Source of the DNA: JAOPZW01 sp036555665
Lineage (GTDB): Bacteria > Actinomycetota > Thermoleophilia > Solirubrobacterales > Solirubrobacteraceae
Direction of reading: 5' to 3'
DNA length: 21,860 nt
Assembly (NCBI GenBank): GCA_036555665.1
Contig: DATBKW010000323.1
Coordinates: forward strand, 1-21,860
The notes below the pieces were generated by a model. The model worked only from the letters and a program-made list of their open reading frames with translations. It made no database searches and was not told the DNA's origin. Every line of letters starts with the position of its first letter. The first letter of the stretch is position 1. The position numbers were made by a program, and so were the translations under genes. Of this stretch, positions 8,023 through 15,169 are shown piece by piece.

Positions 8023-9435
8023 TCAGCTCCCGGCCTGCGCGGCAGCGGGGATCGGCGCCGTCGCGTGTGCCGCACCGCGGCGCGGCAGCGCGGTGGCCAC
8101 GAGCGCGCCGAGCAGCGACAGGCCGGCCGACACCCCGACGGCGGGCGCGAAGCCGTCGCTGAACGCCTGCGCCGACGCGTAACTGCCCGCGCCGGTGAAG
8201 ACCGCGACGAGGATGGCGATGCCGAAGACGCCGCCGAGCTGGCGCATCATGCTGTTGACGCCCGCCGCCTTGCCGATCGCCTCGGGCGCGACCGCGCTGA
8301 CGACGGTGCTCTGAAAAGCGGGCAGCGCCATCGAGATGCCCGCGCCCGCGACGACCATGGGCCCGACCATCTCGCCGTACCCGATGCCCGGGCCGGCGAT
8401 CAGCGCGACGACGCCGAAGCCGACGGCCTGCAGCAGCAGCCCGGCGACGATGAACGGGCGCGGCCCGAGGCGGTCCGCGAGCGTCCCGGCGACCGGCGCG
8501 CACAGCGACAGCGTGACCGTCCAGGGCAAGAGGCGCAGCCCGGCGCCGAGCGGCCCGTGGCCCAGGCCGGTCTGCAGGAACTGGGCGAAGAAGAACACCG
8601 AACCGAAGAGCGACGCGGTGGCCAGGAAGCTGGCGGCATTGCCCGCCGAGAAGGAGCGCGAGCGGAAGAAGCGCATCGGCAGCATCGGCTCACGGGCGCG
8701 CAGCTCCCAGGCCACGAAGGCGATCGTCAGCACCACGCCTGCGGTCAGTGCGCCCAACACCTCGAGGCTGCCCCAGCCCGCGCTGTTGCCGCGCACGAGG
8801 CCCCACACCAGGCCGAACGCGCCGGCGGTGGCGAGCGCGACGCCGCCGCCGTCGAGGCCGGTGTCGCCGCCGAAGCTCTCCTCCAGGCGCGCGAGGATGA
8901 GCGGCAGCGTGATGACGCCGATCGGCACGTTGACCCAGAAGATCCACTGCCACGCGAGGCCCTGCGCAACGGCGCCGCCGACCAGCGGGCCGGACGCCAC
9001 GGCCAGGCCGGTGACGCCCATCAGGATCCCAAGCGCGGCGCCGCGGCGCTCGGGCGGGAAGGCCGCGCTGACGATCGCCAGCGACAGGGTGGTGACAAGC
9101 GCCGCGCCCGCGCCCTGGACGGCGCGCGCGGCGATCAGCGCGCCGATGCCCGGCGCCAGCGCGCAGGCCACCGAGGCGGCCGTGAACAGCGCCAGGCCGC
9201 CGGCGAACAGCCGCCGGCGCCCGAAGCGGTCGCCCAGCGCCGCGGCGGTGAGCAGCAGCACGGCGAAGCTGAGGTTGTAGGCGTTGACCGTCCATTCGAG
9301 CTGCTCGATCGACGCGTACAGGTCGGTGCGGATGGTGCTCAGTGCGGTGGTCACGACCAGCGTGTCGAGCGCGACCATCAGCGACGCCACGGAGGTGAGG
9401 GCGAGCACCCAGCCCCTGGTCGATGTCTTGGTCAT
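8023..9435 (-). CDS. MFS multidrug efflux transporter, DHA2 (14-TM) type
   Basis: A 470-residue integral membrane protein of the EmrB/QacA drug:H+ antiporter group. Hydrophobic segments fill the sequence, consistent with 14 helices. Helix 1 carries the family-typical LDTLVVTTALSTI segment, the first cytoplasmic loop has motif A (GDRFGRRR), and helix 5 has the antiporter motif C region around GPLVGGAVAQG, followed by WQWIFWVNVPIG. The likely role is proton-driven export of a toxic or natural product; the substrate is unknown. It is divergent from the SigG-like sigma gene with only about 70 bp between starts, so the two may share regulation. The stop codon is 45 nt upstream of tkt on the same strand. 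Confidence 0.93.
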   Translation of the reverse strand: MTKTSTRGWVLALTSVASLMVALDTLVVTTALSTIRTDLYASIEQLEWTVNAYNLSFAVLLLTAAALGDRFGRRRLFAGGLALFTAASVACALAPGIGALIAARAVQGAGAALVTTLSLAIVSAAFPPERRGAALGILMGVTGLAVASGPLVGGAVAQGLAWQWIFWVNVPIGVITLPLILARLEESFGGDTGLDGGGVALATAGAFGLVWGLVRGNSAGWGSLEVLGALTAGVVLTIAFVAWELRAREPMLPMRFFRSRSFSAGNAASFLATASLFGSVFFFAQFLQTGLGHGPLGAGLRLLPWTVTLSLCAPVAGTLADRLGPRPFIVAGLLLQAVGFGVVALIAGPGIGYGEMVGPMVVAGAGISMALPAFQSTVVSAVAPEAIGKAAGVNSMMRQLGGVFGIAILVAVFTGAGSYASAQAFSDGFAPAVGVSAGLSLLGALVATALPRRGAAHATAPIPAAAQAGS

Positions 9436-9506
9436 GCTCGTTCAGACACCGGCCGCGACCGCAACTGAGCGATGAATTCATGCGGCCGCTGGTGTCCTTA
9501 CGAGCG

Positions 9507-10511
9507 ATGCACGAGACAGGAGCCGGCCATGTCACAGACGACCAGGAGTTCCGCGCGCTCGTCGAGCCCTTCCGGCGCGAGCTGCAGCTTCACTGCTATC
9601 GGATCGTGGGCTCGATCCAGGACGCCGAGGACCTGGTCCAGGAGACGCTCCTGGCCGCGTGGCGCGGCCTCGAGCGCTTCGAGGGGCGCGCCTCGCTGCG
9701 CTCATGGCTGTACCGGATCGCGACCAACCGCTGCCTGAACGCCATGCGCGACAGCGGACGACGGCCACGCGCGGCGGCCGGGAACGGCGAGCGCTTCCAG
9801 CGCCCCGAGCCGACCCATCGCGCCGAGCCCATCTGGCTCGACCCGTATCCCGACGTGCTGCTCGAGGACATCGCCGACGTCGCCCCGGGGCCCGACGCGC
9901 GCCACGAGACGCGCGAGGCGCTCGCGCTCGGCTTCGTCGCCGGCCTGCAGCACCTGCCCCCGCGCCAGCGCGCGGTGCTCGTGCTGCGCGACGTGCTCGG
10001 CTTTCGCGCCGCCGAGGTGGCGGACATGCTCGAGACCAGCGAGGCGTCGGTGAACAGCGCGCTGCAGCGAGCGCGCAGCGCGCTGGAGGAGCGCGCGCCG
10101 GCCCGCGAGCGAGCGCCGCTGCCGACCGCGGCCTCCGAGCGCGAGCTGCTCGGGCGCTTCGCCGACGCCTTCGAGCGCGGCGACGTCGACAGCATCGTCG
10201 CGCTGATGACCGACGACGCCTGGCTGCGGATGCCGCCGGATCCCGAGGAGTACCAGGGGCACGCCGCCATCACGCGCTTCCTCGGCGACCTGTTCCAGTG
10301 GCGCGCCGGCAAGGGCTTTCGCCTGGTGCCCACGCGCGCCAACTCGCAGCCCGCGTTCGGCTACTACCTCGAGGACCCGCGGGCGCCGATCGCTCACGCG
10401 GGCGGCGTGCAGGTGCTCACCATCACGGGTGACCGCATCAGCGCGATCACCCGCTTCGGCGACGTCAGCGTCTTCCCGTACTTCGGGCTGCCGCGGACGC
10501 TGCGCTGGTAG
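9507..10511 (+). CDS. ECF sigma factor, SigG-like, with C-terminal SnoaL-like domain
   Basis: A protein of about 334 residues. The N-terminal sigma-70 region 2 contains ELQLHCYRIVGSIQDAEDLVQET and the following WLYRIATNRCLN, and region 4 contains LPPRQRAVLVLRDVLGFRAAEVADML. A C-terminal SnoaL/NTF2-like domain (about 208-325) follows, as in the TIGR02960/SigG group, where this extra domain modulates activity and no classical anti-sigma is needed. The start is unsettled. The frame is open from 9423; ATG 9507 has a poor Shine-Dalgarno, whereas a good one (AGGAG) precedes an ATG at 9529 in the neighbouring frame. A single-base error or mutation near 9540 would reconcile them. The stop TAG abuts the stop of the convergent gene. 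It may control the divergent MFS exporter. Confidence 0.9.
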   Translation: MHETGAGHVTDDQEFRALVEPFRRELQLHCYRIVGSIQDAEDLVQETLLAAWRGLERFEGRASLRSWLYRIATNRCLNAMRDSGRRPRAAAGNGERFQRPEPTHRAEPIWLDPYPDVLLEDIADVAPGPDARHETREALALGFVAGLQHLPPRQRAVLVLRDVLGFRAAEVADMLETSEASVNSALQRARSALEERAPARERAPLPTAASERELLGRFADAFERGDVDSIVALMTDDAWLRMPPDPEEYQGHAAITRFLGDLFQWRAGKGFRLVPTRANSQPAFGYYLEDPRAPIAHAGGVQVLTITGDRISAITRFGDVSVFPYFGLPRTLRW

Positions 10512-11510
10512 CTACGGGCCGAAGAAGAAGTTCGGCGGGCCGTGCTTGCCGGCGCGGAGTCGCGGCCCCGCCAGGTCGGCCTTGACGAGGTCGTCGACGT
10601 GCGACTTCAGATGGCTGAGGATCTCGTCGGCCTGGCTCTGCGTGAGCTTCTTGGCCGCGACCAGCTTGTCGAGCTGGGTCTTCTGCGCGGCGACGAGCGC
10701 GTCCTCGAGGCCGTTGACGTCCTTCTTCTGCGCGTTGGCGACATCGGCCAGCGACTGGCCGTTGCGCAGCTTGGCGCGCAGGTCGCTCTCGCTCAGGCCC
10801 AGGTACTTGGCCGCGGTCGCCAGCTGGTCGCCGGCGCCGAAGGCGAAGCCCTTGCGCTCCAGGCGCGGGCCGTCGCGGAAGCGCAGCTTGCCGTTGACGA
10901 CGTCGCCGATGCGATCCTTGAGCGCCGCGAGGATCTTGTCCGCCTGCGCCTGCGTCAGCTTCTTGTCGGCCACGGCCTTGTCGAGATCGGCCTTCTCGGC
11001 CGCCACGATCGCGTCCTGCAGGCCGTTGAGGTCCTTGTTCTGCGCCTTGGCGACATCGGCCAGCGACTGGCCGTTGGACAGCTTGGTGCGCAGATCGCTT
11101 TCGCTCAGCTCCAGGTACTTGGCCGCGGCGGCGAGGCCGTCGTCGATGAACGGCTTGACCATGCCCGGACCGCCGAGGCCGAGGCCGGGAACGCCCGGAC
11201 CAGCGCCGAACCCACGTCCGAACCCGAGCGGCGGCACGTCGCCCGACTCGATGCGCTTCTTGAGCGCGTCGGCCTGGGCCTTGGTGATGCGGCCGGCCGA
11301 CTGCGCGGCGTTGACCTGATCGATGGCGGCCGCCTTGGTGGCGTCGTCGAGCTTCTGGCGGCTGATGCCGAGGTGCTTGGCGACGGAGTCAAGAAAGTCG
11401 CTGCGGGGGGACGTGCCCGACGTCGCGGCGACGGCGATGCCGCCGCCGGCGGCGGCGACGGCCACGGCCGCTCCGATGGCGAGTGTGCGCTTGGCTGGGA
11501 GGTGAAGCAT
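10512..11510 (-). CDS. Secreted helical repeat protein, unknown function
   Basis: A 332-residue protein with an N-terminal signal peptide: basic residues, an Ala/Gly/Val hydrophobic core at about 10-29, and probable cleavage near AVAA-TSG. The mature part has two closely similar units offset by 104 residues (about 127-202 and 231-306). Each reads AAKYL.LSESDLR.KL.NGQSLADVA followed by a helical Lys/Asp/Gln-rich segment ending in QADKIL or QADEIL. A weaker third copy (about 41-90) precedes a Gly/Pro-rich linker (94-118). SxxxLRxxLxxGQSLAxVA is a pattern I have seen in many actinobacterial secreted hypothetical proteins. Possible roles are in the cell envelope or adhesion, but no enzyme motif is visible. 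It overlaps nothing, but its TAG stop directly abuts the sigma factor stop. Confidence 0.8.
   Translation of the reverse strand: MLHLPAKRTLAIGAAVAVAAAGGGIAVAATSGTSPRSDFLDSVAKHLGISRQKLDDATKAAAIDQVNAAQSAGRITKAQADALKKRIESGDVPPLGFGRGFGAGPGVPGLGLGGPGMVKPFIDDGLAAAAKYLELSESDLRTKLSNGQSLADVAKAQNKDLNGLQDAIVAAEKADLDKAVADKKLTQAQADKILAALKDRIGDVVNGKLRFRDGPRLERKGFAFGAGDQLATAAKYLGLSESDLRAKLRNGQSLADVANAQKKDVNGLEDALVAAQKTQLDKLVAAKKLTQSQADEILSHLKSHVDDLVKADLAGPRLRAGKHGPPNFFFGP
10735..11109. repeat. Intragenic direct repeat in the secreted repeat protein
   Basis: Two copies of about 60 bp, near 10735-10797 and 11047-11109, are almost identical in DNA (for example GACATCGGCCAGCGACTGG in both) and lie 312 bp, or 104 codons, apart. 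They encode the LSESDLR-to-SLADVA unit. The high nucleotide identity suggests a recent duplication or gene conversion inside the gene. Confidence 0.75.
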
Positions 11511-11559
11511 CGCGTCGATCCAACCAGCCGACCCGAAGAACCGACGAAGAATGGGAGCG

Positions 11560-12414
11560 TCAGTCCGACGAGCCGACGACGTAACGCTGCGGAACGTAGT
11601 TCTGGTTCTGCTGCGGCGGGCGGACGTAGGCGCGCTTCTGGCGCGGCGGCAGCTTGATGTTCTCGTGCTGGACGTCGTCGTAGGGGATCAGGCTCAGCAG
11701 GTGGCTGATGAGGTTCAGGCGCATCGTGCGCTTGCTGTCGGCCTCGACCACGTACCACGGTGACTCGCGCGTGTCGGTGTAGGCGAACATCTCGTCCTTG
11801 GCCTCGGCGTAGTCGACCCAGCGCCGGCGCGCCTCGAGGTCCATGGGGCTGAGCTTCCACTGCTTGGCCGGGTCGGCCAGGCGCGCCTTGAAGCGGCGCT
11901 CCTGCTCCTCGTCGCTGACCGACAGCCAGTACTTGATGAGGATGATCCCCGAGCGCAGCAGGTCGCGCTCGAACTGCGGGCACGTGCGCATGAACTCCTC
12001 GTACTCGTCCTGCGTGCAGAAGCCCATGACGTGCTCGACGCCGGCGCGGTTGTACCAGCTGCGGTCGAAGAGGACCATCTCCCCGGCGGCGGGCAGGTGG
12101 GCGACGTAGCGCTGGAAATACCACTGAGTGCGCTCGCGCTCGGTCGGCGTGCCCAGCGCGACGGTGCGGACCACCCGCGGGTTCGTCTTCTCGGTGATCC
12201 GCTTGATCGTGCCGCCCTTGCCGGCCGTGTCGCGCCCCTCGAAGACGACGACGACCTTCAGGCCCTTGTCGACGATCCACTCCTGTAGGCGCACGAGCTC
12301 CACCTGCAGGCGCGCGAGCTCCTTCTCGTAACCGCGCTTGTTCAGGCGCCGCGCCTCGCCGGCGTCGTCGGCATCGAGAGCGGGGCGCTTCCACAGGGGC
12401 TCGACGGTCGCCAT
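11560..12414 (-). CDS. ppk2: Polyphosphate kinase 2 (PPK2 family)
   Basis: A 284-residue cytoplasmic kinase that moves phosphate between polyphosphate and nucleoside diphosphates. Signatures are Walker A GRDTAGKGG (60-68), the Walker B/catalytic segment starting FDRSWYNRAGVEH (Asp117), and a lid with RRFKAR and KLSPMD. The C-terminal QKRAYVRPP..NQNYVP tail and single-domain length fit class I PPK2, which mainly makes ATP or GTP from polyphosphate. The frame is open to 12462, but ATG 12414 is chosen because the conserved sequence starts there and a TANNNT hexamer lies 7 nt upstream, suggesting a leaderless mRNA. It is divergent from the LuxR-type regulator, with a 10-bp inverted repeat between them. 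Confidence 0.95.
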   Translation of the reverse strand: MATVEPLWKRPALDADDAGEARRLNKRGYEKELARLQVELVRLQEWIVDKGLKVVVVFEGRDTAGKGGTIKRITEKTNPRVVRTVALGTPTERERTQWYFQRYVAHLPAAGEMVLFDRSWYNRAGVEHVMGFCTQDEYEEFMRTCPQFERDLLRSGIILIKYWLSVSDEEQERRFKARLADPAKQWKLSPMDLEARRRWVDYAEAKDEMFAYTDTRESPWYVVEADSKRTMRLNLISHLLSLIPYDDVQHENIKLPPRQKRAYVRPPQQNQNYVPQRYVVGSSD

Positions 12415-12421
12415 GGGTGCG

Positions 12422-12427
12422 ACGCTA
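12422..12427 (-). promoter_or_regulatory. Putative -10 element of ppk2 (leaderless start)
   Basis: TAGCGT on the minus strand, 7 nt before the ppk2 ATG, fits a TANNNT -10 element. No Shine-Dalgarno is present between it and the ATG. No clear -35 was found. Confidence 0.4.
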
Positions 12428-12442
12428 GCGCATGCCCGGCGC

Positions 12443-12468
12443 GCGTGGGTGAAGCCTCTCACCCACGC
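12443..12468. promoter_or_regulatory. 10-bp inverted repeat between ppk2 and the LuxR-type regulator
   Basis: Perfect inverted repeat GCGTGGGTGA (12443-12452) and TCACCCACGC (12459-12468) with a 6-bp centre. It lies 15 bp upstream of the putative ppk2 -10, a normal operator position. TTCACCC-like half sites recall actinobacterial PhoP boxes, but those are direct repeats and these are inverted, so the link is only a suggestion. It could also fold as an RNA hairpin. Confidence 0.5.
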
Positions 12469-12481
12469 CGTTGACGTAGCT

Positions 12482-12607
12482 CCCCCGCGCCGGCGCGGTT
12501 GCCTCCCCCGACGTGACCCGCGAATCCCCCCTGATCGGGGGGGGCCATTTCACGCCGTACCCACCCCCCTCCTGCCGCAGGATCGATGGCGACGGAACGA
12601 AGGGGGG
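12482..12607 (+). promoter_or_regulatory. C-run/G-run leader of the LuxR-type regulator operon
   Basis: The upstream region carries C-runs at 12482-12486, 12505-12509, 12526-12531 and 12564-12569, and G-runs at 12537-12544 (8 G) and 12602-12607 (6 G, part of the Shine-Dalgarno). C-run 12526-12531 and the 8-G run form a hairpin with a 5-nt loop. The 12564-12569 C-run could instead pair with either G-run, including the ribosome-binding one. The first three C-runs start 23 and 21 nt apart, each preceded by T, so they may also be protein-binding repeats. Actual folding has not been tested. Confidence 0.45.
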
Positions 12608-12615
12608 AATTCGTA

Positions 12616-13335
12616 GTGGAGTCATTGCACATCGCGACCGACGGCACCCGCCGGGTCCTGGTCGTCGCGAACAACTCGGGGATTGTCTACGCCTTCCGGC
12701 GCGTCCTGCGGCAGACGTCGGGGTTCACGCTGGTCGGCTACGTCGCCGGCCACGCGCCCGTTGGCGCAATCGTCGCCGACGCGCGGCCGGACGTGGTGAT
12801 CGTCGACGACCTCGGCGCGCCTACGGAAGCCGTCAAGCGCATCGCCGAGGTCCACGGGGCGGTGCCGGGCGCGAAGGTCGTCCTGCTCGTCCCCGACACG
12901 AGCCTGGATTGGATCGAGGACGCGGTGCGCTCCGGCGCGCACGCGGTCCTGAGCAAGACGATCGATCCGGTCAGCGCGGGAACGCTCCTGCGCGAGATCG
13001 TGCGCGGCACGGTCTTCCACTGCCTGGCCGACTCGACGGTCCGTGCCGGGCGCATCACGCAGGAGTCGGGAACCGCGCACGAGTCGCTCGGCCTGACTCA
13101 GCGCGAGCTGGAGCTGCTGCGGCTCGTCGCCTCCGGGGCGACGAACAGCCGCCTGGCCCGTCAGCTGTTCGTGACGGAGCAGACGGTCAAGTTCCACCTC
13201 TCGAACATCTATCGCAAGCTCGGCGTGGCCAACAGGACGCAGGCCAGCCGCTTTGCGTACCAGCACGGGCTCGTCCCGACGGCGATCTCGCCGGACGCAG
13301 ATGCCACCGCGGACGTCGTCATGAGGGCGGCGTGA
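12616..13335 (+). CDS. LuxR-family response regulator with degenerate receiver
   Basis: A protein of about 239 residues: a receiver-like domain (about 10-130) and a C-terminal LuxR/GerE helix-turn-helix (about 160-215, with LTQRELELLRLVASG and TVKFHLSNIYRKLGV). In the receiver the phosphoacceptor Asp64 (PDVVIVDD) and Lys114 (VLSK) are kept, but the acidic pair that binds Mg2+ is replaced by Asn19-Asn20 (VVANNSG). Phosphorylation is therefore probably weak or absent, and the protein may sense something else. The frame is open from an ATG at 12586, but GTG 12616 is preferred because AGGGGGG ends 8 nt upstream. The gene is followed after 21 nt by an ECF sigma factor with the same kind of G-rich Shine-Dalgarno, so they form an operon. 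No histidine kinase is adjacent. Confidence 0.88.
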   Translation: MESLHIATDGTRRVLVVANNSGIVYAFRRVLRQTSGFTLVGYVAGHAPVGAIVADARPDVVIVDDLGAPTEAVKRIAEVHGAVPGAKVVLLVPDTSLDWIEDAVRSGAHAVLSKTIDPVSAGTLLREIVRGTVFHCLADSTVRAGRITQESGTAHESLGLTQRELELLRLVASGATNSRLARQLFVTEQTVKFHLSNIYRKLGVANRTQASRFAYQHGLVPTAISPDADATADVVMRAA

Positions 13336-13356
13336 CCCATCAGGGGGGATGAAGTG

Positions 13357-13998
13357 ATGAGCGCTGTTCCGCTGCCTCGGCAGCACGCGACCGCGGGCTT
13401 CCGCGCCCGCACCACGCTGGACGAATCGCCCGCCGACAAGCGCATGGTCATGATGGCCGTCGCTCGTGGCAAGGAGGGCGATCGCGAGGCGATCCGTTAC
13501 CTCTACGTGCGTTACTCGCACAACATCTACGGCTACGTGCGCAGCATCGTCCACGACGAGCACGAGGCCGAGGACGTCACGCAGCACGTGTTCGCCAAGC
13601 TGATGTCGGCCATCAGCAAGTACGACGAGCGCGGCGTGCCGTTCTTCGCCTGGCTGCTGCGCCTGGCGCACAACGCCGCGATCGACCATCTGCGCCGGCG
13701 TGTGGCCACGCCGGTCGAGGAGGTCCGCAGCACCGACGAGCACGCCGACGGACGCGCGTCGGAGGGCATCGACGCCGTCGGTGAGGCGCTCGCGGCCCTG
13801 CCGGAGGACCAGCGCAAGGTCGTCGTGCTGCGCCACCTCGTCGGGCTGAGCCCCGGCGAGATCGCCGACCAGCTCGGGCGTTCCGAGAACGCCATCCACG
13901 GCCTGCACCACCGCGGCCGCCGGGCGCTGCAGCGCGAGCTGCGCCGCCTGGAGTGCGCTCCGGTGACGCTCGCCGGGCGCGCGAAGCGGGCCGCCTGA
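13357..13998 (+). CDS. ECF-type RNA polymerase sigma factor
   Basis: A 213-residue sigma-70 family protein. Region 2 lies at about 30-115 (VRSIVHDEHEAEDVTQHVFAK, then FFAWLLRLAHNAAIDHLRRR) and region 4 at about 145-200 (LPEDQRKVVVLRHLVGLSPGEIADQL, then ENAIHGLHHRGRRALQREL). There is no extra C-terminal domain and no anti-sigma gene nearby. GTG 13354 and ATG 13357 are adjacent; the ATG is preferred because the GGGGGG Shine-Dalgarno is 8 nt upstream. It follows the LuxR-type regulator by 21 nt and is probably co-transcribed. The downstream gene is convergent with a 14-nt gap and no obvious terminator. Confidence 0.92.
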   Translation: MSAVPLPRQHATAGFRARTTLDESPADKRMVMMAVARGKEGDREAIRYLYVRYSHNIYGYVRSIVHDEHEAEDVTQHVFAKLMSAISKYDERGVPFFAWLLRLAHNAAIDHLRRRVATPVEEVRSTDEHADGRASEGIDAVGEALAALPEDQRKVVVLRHLVGLSPGEIADQLGRSENAIHGLHHRGRRALQRELRRLECAPVTLAGRAKRAA

Positions 13999-14012
13999 GC
14001 GAAGTTTGCTGG

Positions 14013-15032
14013 TTAGGCGAGCGCGATCTCGGCGCGCTCGCCTACCCACAGGCGCATCGCACGAGGCACGTGGAACTCGCGGGTGATCTCCGCCCCGGGC
14101 CCCACCAGGCTGCCGTCGAGGCGGGCGCCGAGGAAGCGCAGCTTCGCGCTGTGCAGCACGATCGAGTGCTCGACCTCGATGGACTCGATCGCGACGTTCG
14201 CCCCGATCGACGTGTAGGGACCGATGTAGGCGTCGGAGATGCAGGCGCCGGCCGCGATGGACACGGGCCCGCGGATGAGGCTGTCACGCACCTCGGCGGT
14301 CGGATGGATGGCGACGCGGCCCTGGACCTCCGAGCGGACGACCTTGTCGCCGGGCTCGATCGGCTCGATGTCCTCGAGCATCCATCGGTTGGCCTCGAGC
14401 AGCGCCTCGGCGCGGCCGCGACACGGCAGGCAGGCGTCGACGGCCCAGGCCTGGACGCTTGCCCCGTTGTCTCTCAGGCGCGCGAGAAGTTCGTCGAGCC
14501 CCTGCGCGGGATGCGCGCCCGCCTCACGGCGAAGGTCGGCCTGAACGGCGCCGCCGATCATGTAGGCGGTCGCCGTCGGCAGCCCTCCTCCGTTCGTGCC
14601 GTTGGCCCGGTGGCCGGGATAGAGCACGAGCGCGTCGAGCGCCGCGTCGGAGAAGCGCTCCCACAACGTCCCGACCCGCTCACGCAACAGGACGTCGCCG
14701 TGCTGCACGATGAGCGGCGCGCCGTCGACGAAGTCCGCGAGGGCCGGCGCGGTGAGCACGTCGTCGCGACCGTCCTGCGTGACGTACCGGACGTCCATGC
14801 CCCAGCTCGACCCGTCCCCGACCGCATCGCGGATGCCCGCGTCGGTCAGGACGTCGGTCACGACCGCCGTCTCACGAACCCCCACGCGCGCAAGCGCCTC
14901 GAGGTGATGAAAGAGGATCGGCTTGTTGGCGATGGGCGCGAGCTGGCGAGCCGCCAGGCCGAGGTCTGGCCACGGCTCTGGGCCGCGGCAATCCCCGGCG
15001 AGGACAATGGCCTTGGCGGTCTTCACTGTCAT
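14013..15032 (-). CDS. Sugar nucleotidyltransferase-like protein with left-handed beta-helix tail
   Basis: A 339-residue protein with the layout of sugar-1-phosphate nucleotidyltransferases: a Rossmann-like NTP-transferase domain (about 1-230) and a C-terminal hexapeptide-repeat region (about 240-315, with AIHPTAEVRDSLIRGPVSIAAG and YIGPYTSIGANV). The start (KAIVLAG) and ANKPILFHHLEAL are clear family marks. However, the Gly-rich GGxGTRLRP signature is replaced by GDCRGPEPWP, and the usual PK before LLPV is AR (ARQLAPIANKP). The later VDACLPCRGR stretch is also unusual. It may have changed substrate or lost catalysis. It is divergent from the HEAT/ligase/glycosyltransferase operon (139-bp gap), so it may belong to that pathway by supplying or sensing an activated sugar. 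The ATG lacks a good Shine-Dalgarno. Confidence 0.82.
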   Translation of the reverse strand: MTVKTAKAIVLAGDCRGPEPWPDLGLAARQLAPIANKPILFHHLEALARVGVRETAVVTDVLTDAGIRDAVGDGSSWGMDVRYVTQDGRDDVLTAPALADFVDGAPLIVQHGDVLLRERVGTLWERFSDAALDALVLYPGHRANGTNGGGLPTATAYMIGGAVQADLRREAGAHPAQGLDELLARLRDNGASVQAWAVDACLPCRGRAEALLEANRWMLEDIEPIEPGDKVVRSEVQGRVAIHPTAEVRDSLIRGPVSIAAGACISDAYIGPYTSIGANVAIESIEVEHSIVLHSAKLRFLGARLDGSLVGPGAEITREFHVPRAMRLWVGERAEIALA

Positions 15033-15136
15033 TCAACGTGTCGGGAGCGGCCAGACGTTCGCTCGACTTTGCCGCGGCCAAACCTGGCGGGCCACGATCT
15101 TCCGTGGAAGCCACGGGCCGACCCACCCGTTGGTGC

Positions 15137-15169
15137 AGGGACGGTGCTACCCCACGAGCCGCCGTCCCT
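15137..15169 (+). promoter_or_regulatory. Inverted repeat just before the HEAT-protein start
   Basis: Perfect 8-bp arms AGGGACGG (15137-15144) and CCGTCCCT (15162-15169) separated by 17 nt, ending 2 nt before the proposed GTG start. No Shine-Dalgarno is seen at this start. It could be an operator, an RNA hairpin controlling translation, or a sign that the true start is further downstream. Confidence 0.4.

Noticed and set aside
6995..8503. A 502-residue minus-strand open frame overlapping tkt and the MFS gene
   Set aside because: It is another frame of the same strand crossing both real genes, with extremely Arg-rich composition and no motif.
5953..9468. A 1171-residue plus-strand open frame opposite tkt and the MFS gene
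   Set aside because: It is antisense to two clear genes with known motifs. Its translation is dominated by Arg, His, Asp, Gln and Ala with no domain, as expected for the mirror frame of GC-rich coding DNA.
10542..11657. A 371-residue plus-strand open frame opposite the repeat protein
   Set aside because: Its apparent repeats only mirror the repeats of the real minus-strand gene, which has a signal peptide and a sensible composition.
12622..14049. A 475-residue minus-strand open frame
   Set aside because: It lies opposite the LuxR-type regulator and ECF sigma genes, which carry recognisable motifs, and its Arg/Asp/Val-rich translation looks like a shadow frame.
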